Shown piece by piece: positions 8,672-17,260 of a stretch of DNA of 64,000 bases (its first letter is position 1; each line of letters starts with the position of its first letter). The DNA lies in the NCBI GenBank assembly GCA_964448285.1, contig CAYUWG010000003.1:40459-104458 (forward strand), given 5' to 3'. Under the pieces are notes generated by a model that worked only from the letters and a program-made list of their open reading frames with translations, made no database searches and was not told the origin of the DNA. The translations under genes and the position numbers were made by a program. The DNA is from CAYUWG01 sp964448285 (GTDB lineage: Bacteria; Bacteroidota; Ignavibacteria; SZUA-365).

Positions 8672-11017
8672 TCAGTTCTTTTTTCCTGTCGATTTTGCGA
8701 CCGCTTCGAGATAGAAGCGGTTCATCGTCTGTGTTTTCACGAACTTCTCCCCATCCCAATACTCGGTCTCCGCGAGTAAACTGTCCAAATACTGCTTCGA
8801 AAGTGGCTTAGAGGTTAAGCCGTTTTTTAGGGCGCGTTCGTAGTTCGTGTCGTACTCCGTCGAAGTACTCAATGAGAGCGGCTGAAGGTCTTCCGTGAAG
8901 TCGTAACGAAGGACAACCCATACAGGGGATTTGTGTGCTGGCGCTTCGTAGAGTGCTACCTGAACGGAGGTTTTGGAAACGCTGCGTATGAAAGGAAAAG
9001 GGTTCTTCTCATTCCCCTGGTACGCGTGATACACGTGGCTCTTCGGGAGCTTGAGGTACATTTTCTCGGTGCCCGGAGGAAGCTTCGGTTTCAGGAGGCG
9101 AATACGATCTTCCTGAGGACACACACCATTGATGATATCCGGATCCAGGAGAAAGACGACCCCGCTATGAAATCCGTTGTGCGTTGCTGTCACGAAGATA
9201 TTTTTCTTACCGGGAACGTCTGAATCGAAGACGGCGAGGTCATTGATAGCACCCAGATGAAGGTAACTTTTTAAGATTCGGCCCTCAATATCCAGCACAT
9301 ACAGGAAGGAGGGGTAGAAGTCATGACTGGTTGTTACGACGATCCGTTTCTTGCCGGTGGTATCAAGTTTTCCTACCCAGATATGTCGAACGCCGAATGC
9401 GTGTGTCATGTAAGCGTTCTCCGTCGTGATCACCGAGCCGCCGACCGCCGTCGCCCATCGCCGTGTTCCATCGCTGTTGTAGCAGTAAATGCTGTCCGAA
9501 AAACCGTGCTTCATCGCGTTGTGTCCGAGGAGAACTTCATTCCTACCGTCAGAATCAATATCCGCGATGGCGAATTGCTTCGTATATGGATCACAGAAAA
9601 CTGCACTGCTTGGTGTTTCGATTCTCGGCGTCTCCGGCGGATTGAACGACTTCTTCCACAACACATTCCCGTTTTTATTCCTTATCTGGTAATCGTTTCC
9701 ATAGAGTGTAATTTGGTATGGATTCCTATCCCAATCCTCTATCAGCAGCAAATACCCCACAACCATCACAACTACAAGAGCAAGCGATCCCATCGCTATC
9801 TGCGTCTGATGATGCTTGATCCGCCTCGTGATCCGTTGCTTCATCGAGTACTGCCTCACCTCAAGTACCTGCCGGTGCTGCACTGCATCCCAAGCTCGGC
9901 GCAGAGGGAGGAGTTCGAGATGCCGAGTGGGATATCGCGCTTCGAGGGAACGGAGTGTTTCGGCTGCTGCGGTTTCATTCTCTTTCGGAAGAACGAGGCG
10001 TCTATACGGAGAGAAGAAGAGCGCTTCTGCTTTCCTTCGTACGTGCTCATCATCCAGCGATAGGACTGCGCCGGAGGGATGAATCATTCCGGTCAGGACG
10101 TTCTCTCCGGATATCAGGGAGTATTGCCTACTGATGATCAGGCGTGACTGAGCGCTGTGCAGCGCAAGAGCGAAGCCTAATCCGAGCGAGCGTCCCGAAG
10201 TGTGTATCCGTGAATCGTCGAAAGCGACATGGCAGTTGATGCATTTTTTCGGACTGATGTGAAAGAGCTTGGCGGAGATGATTCGCGTCGCCTCCGCCGC
10301 ATTGTGGAGTTCTTCCTCCACACCCGAACTGACTGCATGGTCGAGCAGTTGCGGAAAAGAGATGATATCCTTGTCTGTATCATTGCCGTTGCTGTGAATG
10401 GTCACGCGCAGTCGAGCGATTTTTCCAAATGGGTGAAAACCGGAGATCATGCCTTCACTGTGGTCTGTTTCCAAGAGTGGAATCCGGGCGCAGTCCGGGT
10501 CGGTTCGAATGAGATCGTCCCAGTCTCGTGCGATGCCGCGATACAATTCTGCCTTCAGCTCGGAACCGGATTGCAGCTCTTCGATGAGATGATCCAAGGT
10601 CTGCCGCTCGTCTAATTCGACTGGTCCAGTGGAGAACTCATGCACAGGTCCATTCAATGGCGGACAGCCAAGCCATGCATGGATGGTCTGTTCATGTCGC
10701 AGTAGGTGCGCCGCGCATGTGAAAAACTCTTCCTCAAAGAAAAGAGCAGGATCACTTTCTTCGATACGCCGAATCGTGTTCCGCAACGAGGAAAAGAATT
10801 CCGGCGTGCAGCCAATCGGCTGGATCGATGGGATGAGAAGGAATACTCGGGAGAGAAGTTCTCGCGTGTAGGAACGCAGCATCGCTTTATCATGTCGGTC
10901 ATACGCGCGTCCCAGCCAACGCCCGATTAACGCGAGTTGATTCCTCTCGCTGGCGGATACGGTGTGAAGAGTTTCCGTCAGGAGATCATATTCGTCCTGT
11001 ATGATGGCCGATCCCAC
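8672..11017 (-). CDS. Membrane protein: Lon-like domain, one membrane helix, external FG-GAP-like domain (paralogue 2)
   Basis: This 781-residue protein has the same order of parts: helical N-terminus, Lon-like domain with GRSLGLG (Ser277) and the conserved Lys329, a basic stretch (RITRRIKHH), a membrane helix at about 408-427, and an external domain with ADIDSDGRNEVLLG (about 485-498) and Tyr/Trp-rich PQQ-like blades. It closes with EYWDGEKFVKTQTMNR. GTG is the chosen start because it aligns with the starts of both paralogues. The gene is separated from the next by only six bases, so the three are almost surely co-transcribed. The Lon-like assignment is by motif only; there is no AAA ATPase domain. 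Confidence 0.6.
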   Translation of the reverse strand: MGSAIIQDEYDLLTETLHTVSASERNQLALIGRWLGRAYDRHDKAMLRSYTRELLSRVFLLIPSIQPIGCTPEFFSSLRNTIRRIEESDPALFFEEEFFTCAAHLLRHEQTIHAWLGCPPLNGPVHEFSTGPVELDERQTLDHLIEELQSGSELKAELYRGIARDWDDLIRTDPDCARIPLLETDHSEGMISGFHPFGKIARLRVTIHSNGNDTDKDIISFPQLLDHAVSSGVEEELHNAAEATRIISAKLFHISPKKCINCHVAFDDSRIHTSGRSLGLGFALALHSAQSRLIISRQYSLISGENVLTGMIHPSGAVLSLDDEHVRRKAEALFFSPYRRLVLPKENETAAAETLRSLEARYPTRHLELLPLRRAWDAVQHRQVLEVRQYSMKQRITRRIKHHQTQIAMGSLALVVVMVVGYLLLIEDWDRNPYQITLYGNDYQIRNKNGNVLWKKSFNPPETPRIETPSSAVFCDPYTKQFAIADIDSDGRNEVLLGHNAMKHGFSDSIYCYNSDGTRRWATAVGGSVITTENAYMTHAFGVRHIWVGKLDTTGKKRIVVTTSHDFYPSFLYVLDIEGRILKSYLHLGAINDLAVFDSDVPGKKNIFVTATHNGFHSGVVFLLDPDIINGVCPQEDRIRLLKPKLPPGTEKMYLKLPKSHVYHAYQGNEKNPFPFIRSVSKTSVQVALYEAPAHKSPVWVVLRYDFTEDLQPLSLSTSTEYDTNYERALKNGLTSKPLSKQYLDSLLAETEYWDGEKFVKTQTMNRFYLEAVAKSTGKKN

Positions 11018-11020
11018 GAT

Positions 11021-13384
11021 TCAGTGAGGCTTGTTTCTCTCTTTCGCTTTCGTGTAGATGCGATTCATCGTCGGTGTCTTCACAAATTTTTCACCATCCC
11101 AGTATTCGACATTCGAAATAAGATGATCGAAGTAGTCCGTTGTAAGCGGTTCAGGGATCAAACCACTTTTGTATCCATGCTGATATAATGTGTCATATTG
11201 CGTCGATGACGCAACTACTCTCACCCGCATATTGAAGTCGATATCGTACCTGAGTGGTATCCCTTCTAAGCGATCCGGTTGATATGCTGACTGAATCGTT
11301 GCTTCGTAGAGATTGACCTGAAATGTTGAATCCGAGTTTGTGAGTATATGGGCAATAGGATTCCTCTCCTTACCGCGATAGAAGTGATATACGTAGCTTT
11401 TCGGGAGCTTCAGGTACATCATTTCAGTCCCTCCGGAGAGTTGCGGTTCAACCAATCTCCTCGATTCCTCCTGTGGACAAGCGCCTGAGATGAAATCCGG
11501 ATCGAACATAATAACCACTCCAGAGTGAAATCCATTGTGTGTTCCTGTAGCTACTATATTCTTCTTTGATTTTCCGACTCCGTTTACGAAACACATATCT
11601 GACAACGAGCCGAGATGGAGATACTCGCCAAGTATGTTTCCATTTACGTCAAGGAGATAGACAAAACAAGGATAGAAATCCATATTGGCTATTATAGCAA
11701 TCCGCTTTTTCCCCGTACTATCGATCTCACCTGCTAGTATTCGATGCACGCCGTATGGCTGTGTCGTGTAACGGTTTTCTGTTGTGACTACCGGTTTCCC
11801 AACGGGAGTACTCCATCGTATCGTTCCATCGGCATTGAAGCAATAAACACTATCTGAGAATCCTACCTTGCTGTTCGTTCGCCCAAGAATGACTTCATTC
11901 AGTCCATCACCATCAAGATCGGTAATGACGTACTGCTTGGCATATGGCTCGCTAAATGTGCTAAGGACTTCTTCTCTTTCTCTTCTTGGTCTCTCTGGAG
12001 GCTGATATGGTTGCGTCCATAAGACCCCTCCATTTTTATTTCTTATCTGGTAATCGTTTCCATAAAGTGTAATCTGGTATGGGTTCCTATCCCAATCCTT
12101 TATCAGCAGCAAATACCCCACAACCATCACAACCACAAGCGCAAGCGATCCCACCGCTATCTGCGTCTGATGATGCTTGATCCGCCTCGTGATCCGTTGC
12201 TTCATCGAGTACTGCCTCACTTCGATCACCTGCCTGTGCTGGACGGAGTCCCAGAGGTGACGGATCGGAAGGATGTCCAGCCGGCGTGTGGGGTATTTCT
12301 CCGCAAGCGCACCGCGTGCTTCTTCAGCGACGGTTTCATTCTCTTTCGGGAGAACGAGACGCTTGTATGGCGAGAAGAAGAGCGTCGCCACTTTTTCGCG
12401 AATGTGTTCGCCGTCTAAAGGTCGAACCAAGCCGGAGGGATCGACCATGCCCGTCAGCACGGCATCGCCTGCAACGAGCGAGTACTGCTTTCCGATCGCA
12501 GTTCGTGACTGTGCGGCAAGCAAGGCGGCTGAGAAGCCCAGACCGAGCGAGCGCCCTGATGTATGCATCCGGGCTTCGTCGAAGGAGACGGAGCAATACA
12601 CATATCCGTTCGAATTCTGGTGGAGAAACTCACGCGCGACTTTCCGAACTGCTTGCGCGGCATTCAACAACTCTTCCTCCACGCCCGCACTCGCCGCATG
12701 GTCGATCAGTTGCGGGAAGGAGAGCACGTCCCTTCCATTTTCCTTTCCGTTTCCGTGCAGTGTGACGCGCAGATTGACGATCCTTCCGAACGTCCGGAAG
12801 TTTTCAATGATGCCTCCGGAGAGATCCATTTCGAGAAGCGGTATTCTCGCACAATCGAATTCGGTTTGTGTCCGAGTATCCCACTCTTTCGCGACGGTCA
12901 AGTAGAACTCGGCTTCACGTCTTCCCTCTTTGAGAAGCGTTTCGATGAACCGATCGAGTGTTCGTCGTTCCGCGGAACCGAATGCCGTATCAGCCGGGGA
13001 CGATTCTTCCGGCGGCGCGTAGTGCAACGGACTTCCGAGCCACACCAGAACTGTGTTCTCGCATTTATGAAGTGCCGCTTTGCAAGAGGCATACTCCGCG
13101 TGGTCGAACATATCAGGGAAAACTTTTTCGATCTTCTGGACCGTCTCACGAAAGGATGAGAAAAACGCCGGCGAACATCCCGTGGGATCGAGTGAGCGGA
13201 TAGCCGTTGACAGGATTGGAAACAGCTCCCGGACAAACGAACGCATTTGCTCGCGACCTTCGTGTTCCAACGCACGGCTGAACCAGCGATCGATCAGGTG
13301 AACCTGATTGCGCTCGCTCTGAGCGACGTACAACAGCGACTCGCGTAGAACTTCGTAGCTATTGTAAATCTCCGATGCGTGCAA
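11021..13384 (-). CDS. Membrane protein: Lon-like domain, one membrane helix, external FG-GAP-like domain (paralogue 3)
   Basis: The 787-residue protein is the first of the three paralogues in transcription order. It has Ser279 in GRSLGLG, the conserved Lys331, a membrane helix at about 410-429, and the clearest Ca-binding FG-GAP phrase (TDLDGDGLNEVILG, about 488-501). Its membrane and flanking segment is almost identical to that of paralogue 2, while the rest is more diverged. The TTG start is supported by AAGGAG upstream and by alignment with the paralogues. Only three bases separate it from the next gene. A basic stretch before the helix predicts a cytoplasmic Lon-like domain and a periplasmic C-terminus. 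Confidence 0.6.
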   Translation of the reverse strand: MHASEIYNSYEVLRESLLYVAQSERNQVHLIDRWFSRALEHEGREQMRSFVRELFPILSTAIRSLDPTGCSPAFFSSFRETVQKIEKVFPDMFDHAEYASCKAALHKCENTVLVWLGSPLHYAPPEESSPADTAFGSAERRTLDRFIETLLKEGRREAEFYLTVAKEWDTRTQTEFDCARIPLLEMDLSGGIIENFRTFGRIVNLRVTLHGNGKENGRDVLSFPQLIDHAASAGVEEELLNAAQAVRKVAREFLHQNSNGYVYCSVSFDEARMHTSGRSLGLGFSAALLAAQSRTAIGKQYSLVAGDAVLTGMVDPSGLVRPLDGEHIREKVATLFFSPYKRLVLPKENETVAEEARGALAEKYPTRRLDILPIRHLWDSVQHRQVIEVRQYSMKQRITRRIKHHQTQIAVGSLALVVVMVVGYLLLIKDWDRNPYQITLYGNDYQIRNKNGGVLWTQPYQPPERPRREREEVLSTFSEPYAKQYVITDLDGDGLNEVILGRTNSKVGFSDSVYCFNADGTIRWSTPVGKPVVTTENRYTTQPYGVHRILAGEIDSTGKKRIAIIANMDFYPCFVYLLDVNGNILGEYLHLGSLSDMCFVNGVGKSKKNIVATGTHNGFHSGVVIMFDPDFISGACPQEESRRLVEPQLSGGTEMMYLKLPKSYVYHFYRGKERNPIAHILTNSDSTFQVNLYEATIQSAYQPDRLEGIPLRYDIDFNMRVRVVASSTQYDTLYQHGYKSGLIPEPLTTDYFDHLISNVEYWDGEKFVKTPTMNRIYTKAKERNKPH

Positions 13385-13640
13385 AATGTCTCTTTCTCCT
13401 TCTAAAAATGTTTTCGACTTTCGACTCTATGAATTATTCATTCCATCGTTGTGGCTACGATGTCCGGCCGGTGGATGGTGGAGATGACTTCCTTCTGTCC
13501 ATCAGGCCATCACCCCTTTGCCGCTCTCCCGATCCGGGAGAGGGTTTGTGCCGAACTTTGACCAAAAACAAAACGACATACATGAGCAAACATTGTTTAG
13601 GTGGTTTCAAACGAACGATGTTCAGCGTCACTTCAGTTCG
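13385..13640. other. Gap within the sigma/protease-like gene run, with a GC-rich hairpin
   Basis: This is the only large gap inside the five-gene run. At 13524-13542 a perfect hairpin (CTCTCCC, loop GATCC, GGGAGAG) is present without a T-run on either side. It could attenuate transcription or protect RNA between the zinc-finger gene and the three membrane-protein genes. I see no coding frame of its own in this stretch. Confidence 0.5.
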
Positions 13641-14486
13641 TCAAAAGAGCGCTGCAACGCTGGCCGCATTCAGTTCGTCTCCATCCACGTTCAACGATCC
13701 ATTTTTGAATGTATGCACTTTCACACCGGCTCCCCCAAAGAATGCAAGCTTCAATTCTGCTTCAACCGGATTGTCACGGCTGTCGGATATTCGAATGCGG
13801 TAACGCGAACGACCGGAAACAGGCTCGATATGGATGGTGTGTCCATGTTTTCCGGAAACGGCGTTCTCACCATTTGCTCCCTGAAGGTGAAAGACATCTC
13901 GCGGCAGTCGGATGAACGCATGCGCATCACGGAACGATATTTTCTTTATCTGCGGGATTACCGCTTCACCGGCTCCATTGGTGAGATACTCGCCGTCGAT
14001 ACAGTCGAAAGACACGAGGACGTATGCATAACGATCAGGCTCGTCCGCATGAACCTGAAGGAGATAGAGGTGAAGTTCATTGTCGCGTGTGAGGCGAAGG
14101 ATCGTGCTGCCGTCGGTTGAAAGCAACGTGCCTGCCGGTGCGTAGCGGTTGAGCACGTCCTTGTCCTGCGCCGCCAACGCAATCACCGACGGTCTTTCGT
14201 GTTGGAGAGCCGTCGATGGTTGTTTCGGAAACAACTCGATGATGCGAGCCTCTTTCGTCTCCGTCGCGCGTTCCGCAATCCGCATTGCAGCGGGTGAGAG
14301 TGTCCGTTCGTTTACATCTTCTATCTCTTCATAGAATGAAACGATCTGGCGGAGATGCTCGGCGCAATCTTCGCATACGTCGATGTGCTGTTCGATTTCA
14401 TGTCGTCTGCCTGCGGAGAGTACGGGAGATTTCAGAGCGAAGCGCTCCAATTCTTCGATGTCGATATGTGTGTCGTTCATCATCAC
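13641..14486 (-). CDS. Cytosolic zinc-finger protein, anti-sigma-like, with a long C-terminal extension
   Basis: The 281-residue protein starts with a ZAS-type zinc-finger motif, HIDVCEDC (His-x3-Cys-x2-Cys, about residues 34-41), which in anti-sigma factors binds the sigma partner. Unlike most such factors it has no membrane helix. The remaining 190 residues are beta-rich and unassigned (LHLYLLQVHADEPDRYAYVLV, cut here as a description of about residues 135-160). It begins 35 bases after the sigma-like gene on the same strand. Three consecutive start codons (GTG, ATG, ATG) follow a GGAGG site, so the exact start is uncertain by two codons. The anti-sigma role is inferred from the motif and the neighbour. 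Confidence 0.55.
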   Translation of the reverse strand: MMMNDTHIDIEELERFALKSPVLSAGRRHEIEQHIDVCEDCAEHLRQIVSFYEEIEDVNERTLSPAAMRIAERATETKEARIIELFPKQPSTALQHERPSVIALAAQDKDVLNRYAPAGTLLSTDGSTILRLTRDNELHLYLLQVHADEPDRYAYVLVSFDCIDGEYLTNGAGEAVIPQIKKISFRDAHAFIRLPRDVFHLQGANGENAVSGKHGHTIHIEPVSGRSRYRIRISDSRDNPVEAELKLAFFGGAGVKVHTFKNGSLNVDGDELNAASVAALF

Positions 14487-14521
14487 CTACTTATACCTCC
14501 GGTTGAAAGGTTTTGCAGAAA

Positions 14522-15553
14522 TCACTCTCCGTCGCGAAGGAGTTTTTTACACTCATCGAAGAAGAACTCCTTGGCCTGATGCATGACGTATTCGAATCTG
14601 TTCCGTCCGTTCTTTCTGTACTCTTCGTAAGAGCAATTCGGGAATTGCTCCGAGAAATAATCGAACAAGCGGCGAACGTTCTGTTGGCAGATGTCTTCTA
14701 ACATCGATCGTACTGTCCTGCTGTAGAGCGCCGATTCCCTTTCATAGTCGGTTCCGCTTTTCTTCAGTATCTCGTTTCGTAAATACGCTATCGTCCTCTC
14801 GATCGCATCGGGGAGTTCGAACTCGAGCGAGTTCATCAGCGTGCTCGGTTCCGCGCGATCGTTCTCGTCTGAGTAGATCAAATAGAATTCACGGAGGGCG
14901 GCGGCAATCGTGGACTTTGAAATCGCGTTGCGGTACGATTCATCCTCCTGCACGAAGCGAAGCAGCAGGTCGATCAGGGCTGAAGTATCCTTATCGCTCG
15001 TGGCTTGGGAAGACAATGCAGTCAGCAATTCATCGCCGGGCATTTCGGGTTTGTGAAGGTCGAGCCGCGTTGACCACGCTTCGTGATAGATCAGACTATC
15101 GTTAAAGAAGCTTCGTGATTGGAAGACGTCCGGTTTCCGTTTCAGAAGGTCGGAAATATTGCGGAGGACCTTTCGATAGACCGGGTCAACTTCGCCGGCG
15201 ATCTCAACGATCGTTTGCCGGACTTTTCGGTAGAGTATCGTTCTCAGCGCTATGAGACATTCCTCGGATGGAGCATCTTCTTTATCGCCGAACCTTTCCC
15301 TGAAAAACTGAACCAACTCGTATGCGCGAATGCCGTTGCGCGAGAGGAACAGCTCTTCATTGGACATCACCGCACAATCCTCGATGGAGTATCCCGCTTT
15401 CCCAATGACCATCGCTTTCCTTTGGAAACTCGTGCGAATGATAGCCTTTGCCGTGTTGATGCAGAATTGAATCAGGCACGCGAGTTCCCGATCGGAACAG
15501 GATTGATCCAACACGCAAGAGAGAACTGATTGAAGATTGCTAAACGGCGTCAC
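14522..15553 (-). CDS. Helical protein with a sigma-region-2-like N-terminus
   Basis: The 343-residue product is almost wholly alpha-helical and charged. Residues 30-75 (AKAIIRTSF, then YSIEDCAVMSNEELFL) recall region 2 of sigma-70 factors, where a helix precedes an acidic (E/D)D-x3-(D/E)xxL segment. No clear region 4 helix-turn-helix can be seen, so it could be a very diverged sigma factor or an unrelated regulator. It starts with GTG after GAGG and is first in the run that continues with the zinc-finger gene and the three membrane-protein genes. That order (sigma, anti-sigma, targets) supports a regulatory role, but this is inference. Confidence 0.45.
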   Translation of the reverse strand: MTPFSNLQSVLSCVLDQSCSDRELACLIQFCINTAKAIIRTSFQRKAMVIGKAGYSIEDCAVMSNEELFLSRNGIRAYELVQFFRERFGDKEDAPSEECLIALRTILYRKVRQTIVEIAGEVDPVYRKVLRNISDLLKRKPDVFQSRSFFNDSLIYHEAWSTRLDLHKPEMPGDELLTALSSQATSDKDTSALIDLLLRFVQEDESYRNAISKSTIAAALREFYLIYSDENDRAEPSTLMNSLEFELPDAIERTIAYLRNEILKKSGTDYERESALYSRTVRSMLEDICQQNVRRLFDYFSEQFPNCSYEEYRKNGRNRFEYVMHQAKEFFFDECKKLLRDGE

Positions 15554-15969
15554 TGAACAGGCCTCAGTGAATGAACGAACACTGTTAAGCGAATGTAGTC
15601 ATGATCTCACATGCAGGCAAACCTCGTTGAGGTAAAGACAGTGGAAAAACATCGAAGTGTGGCCGGCGGCGGAGAAGGCAGGGCTTGCCACAGCGAATAC
15701 AATCGAACCGAGCATTCATCCTTCGACTACGCACAGGATAACGATGGACAAGCTCTTTCGAATAGCCTCGCGGAATTGGAATTCGCTCTTCGAGAAAGGC
15801 GGAGATCTTGCTACGAACGATCTGCCATAGGGACGATTTCTTACCCTTAAAAGAGTTATCTGTATGCTCTAACGTTTGTGTACATTTCGAATGGTAAACT
15901 TGGTGGTACGCATACTGACGGTACTTCCAAGGAGACAAAGGAAGCACTTAAAATCAGGAGAAACAGAAG
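15554..15969. other. Divergent intergenic region between the sigma-like gene and a lipoprotein gene
   Basis: These 416 bases separate two divergent genes and should hold both promoters. One copy of the dispersed repeat lies at 15714-15743. A minus-strand frame of 120 codons crosses it but has no ribosome-binding site, no family resemblance and an Arg/Cys-rich composition, so I do not call it. No clear operator was found. Confidence 0.4.
15714..15743 (-). repeat. Dispersed REP-like repeat, copy A (partial)
   Basis: Read on the minus strand the copy is a close match to the cores at 56467-56493 and 57607-57633: ATCCTG(A/T)GCG.AGTC(G/A)AAGGATGAA. It is shorter than the other two copies. The ends ATCCT and AGGAT pair as a hairpin. 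Confidence 0.55.
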
Positions 15970-17094
15970 ATGAATGTGATTGTTCGAACGAGGAAAACCG
16001 CATCGCTCTGCTCCTTGATCGTAATGATGTGTGCTTCCTTGACTCTCCTAAGCGCCTGCAACGAGGACAAGCCCGTTCAACCTCCTGATACGGAGCCTGA
16101 GGACACGACGACCACAAGCCATGATTTCCAATTCCAGGTTTTCACGCTTGGTGATGGAGCTTCTATGTTGCAAGATGTGGCAATAATCAACGATACGCTC
16201 GCGTACGCAGTAGGAGTAATCTATGTCAAGGATTCAACTGGTCAATACATTCTCCCACCTTACAATCTTGCCAAGTGGAATGGGAAGAACTGGGAGTTAT
16301 CACGCGTCTGGTTCAAGTTCGACGTAGTAGCCGGCAATGATACAAGAGTGAGTGAAGCTGTTGGAGTCCTTGCATTTGGTGAAGATGATCTTCTTGTTTC
16401 ATCAGGCGGCTGTGTCATGCATAAATCGCAAGGATTATGGAAACGTTTGGGGATATTATTCGGAGCTGGTTGGCAGATAGGAAGTCCGTGGCATCTTTGG
16501 GGCCGTTCCAGTAAAGATTTTTATGGCGTTGGCGGTGGTGGCAGTATCGTGCATTGGAATGGAGGTGCATGGGAGAAGATTGAAAGCGGAACGACGCTTG
16601 AAATGCAGGACATCTGGGGAGCGTACAATCCGAAGACGGGGAAGGATGAAATACTGTGCATGGCATCGGAGAAAGATACCGAAAATGGAAAAAGGATTCT
16701 GCGAGTAGAGGAAAATATGGTAGTGGTGCTTGACAGTAGTGGTTTGGCAAATCAACTCGGTGGCATCTGGTTTACAGCAAACAAGCGATACTACGCTGTC
16801 GGCGCAGGAGTGCATTGGAAACAACCAATTGATTCACCGCAACCATGGAGTGTGTATAAACCCGGTGAGGTAACGAGTTATTTTTCAAACGCCATCAGAG
16901 GAAATGCGCCGAACGATATTGTCGTTGCAGGCGCTTTCAGTGAAATAGTTCACTTCAATGGCAGGACATGGCGTAATTTTCGGACAGATGGTGTCTTACG
17001 GGGAAGTTTTCTTAAAATTGCAATCAAAGGAAACTTGATAATCGCCGTCGGATATTACGGACAGAAGGGTACTATTGCTGTAGGCAATCGATAG
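15970..17094 (+). CDS. Beta-propeller-like lipoprotein
   Basis: The 374-residue protein has a hydrophobic leader ending in a lipobox (LTLLSAC, Cys near residue 30) and an acidic, Thr-rich linker. Repeated blades of the kind LAKWNGKNWELSRV, IVHWNGGAWEKIESG and IVHFNGRTWRNFRTDG follow. Such W-N-G-x-x-W blades are common in FCB-group lipoproteins of unknown role, often mislabelled glucosyltransferase. It stands alone, divergent from the sigma-like gene, with AGGAG-like bases just upstream of the start. An outer-membrane or surface location is likely. No enzyme motif is seen. Confidence 0.68.
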   Translation: MNVIVRTRKTASLCSLIVMMCASLTLLSACNEDKPVQPPDTEPEDTTTTSHDFQFQVFTLGDGASMLQDVAIINDTLAYAVGVIYVKDSTGQYILPPYNLAKWNGKNWELSRVWFKFDVVAGNDTRVSEAVGVLAFGEDDLLVSSGGCVMHKSQGLWKRLGILFGAGWQIGSPWHLWGRSSKDFYGVGGGGSIVHWNGGAWEKIESGTTLEMQDIWGAYNPKTGKDEILCMASEKDTENGKRILRVEENMVVVLDSSGLANQLGGIWFTANKRYYAVGAGVHWKQPIDSPQPWSVYKPGEVTSYFSNAIRGNAPNDIVVAGAFSEIVHFNGRTWRNFRTDGVLRGSFLKIAIKGNLIIAVGYYGQKGTIAVGNR

Positions 17095-17260
17095 GTTATG
17101 AATAAGAAGATACACAGTAAACAAACTTGTTCACTCACGCGCGAGAGAAACGGGCTTGCTTATAGCGACCCATGTTGTATTATCAGAAAGAAGCTGATCG
17201 ACAATTGATAGAACTGCGGGGCTTTTCTTATCCGATGAGTATGTGATATATCCTGCGCAA

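Noticed and set aside
9323..10063. Plus-strand 246-codon frame inside paralogue 2
   Set aside because: Antisense shadow of the membrane-protein gene; unusual Cys/His/Arg content and no start signals.
13524..13542. Terminator inside the sigma/protease-like run
   Set aside because: The stem is perfect but there is no T-run on either side, so I list it only as a hairpin.
15585..15947. Minus-strand 120-codon frame in the intergenic region
   Set aside because: No ribosome-binding site, crosses a repeat copy, and composition does not look like a protein.
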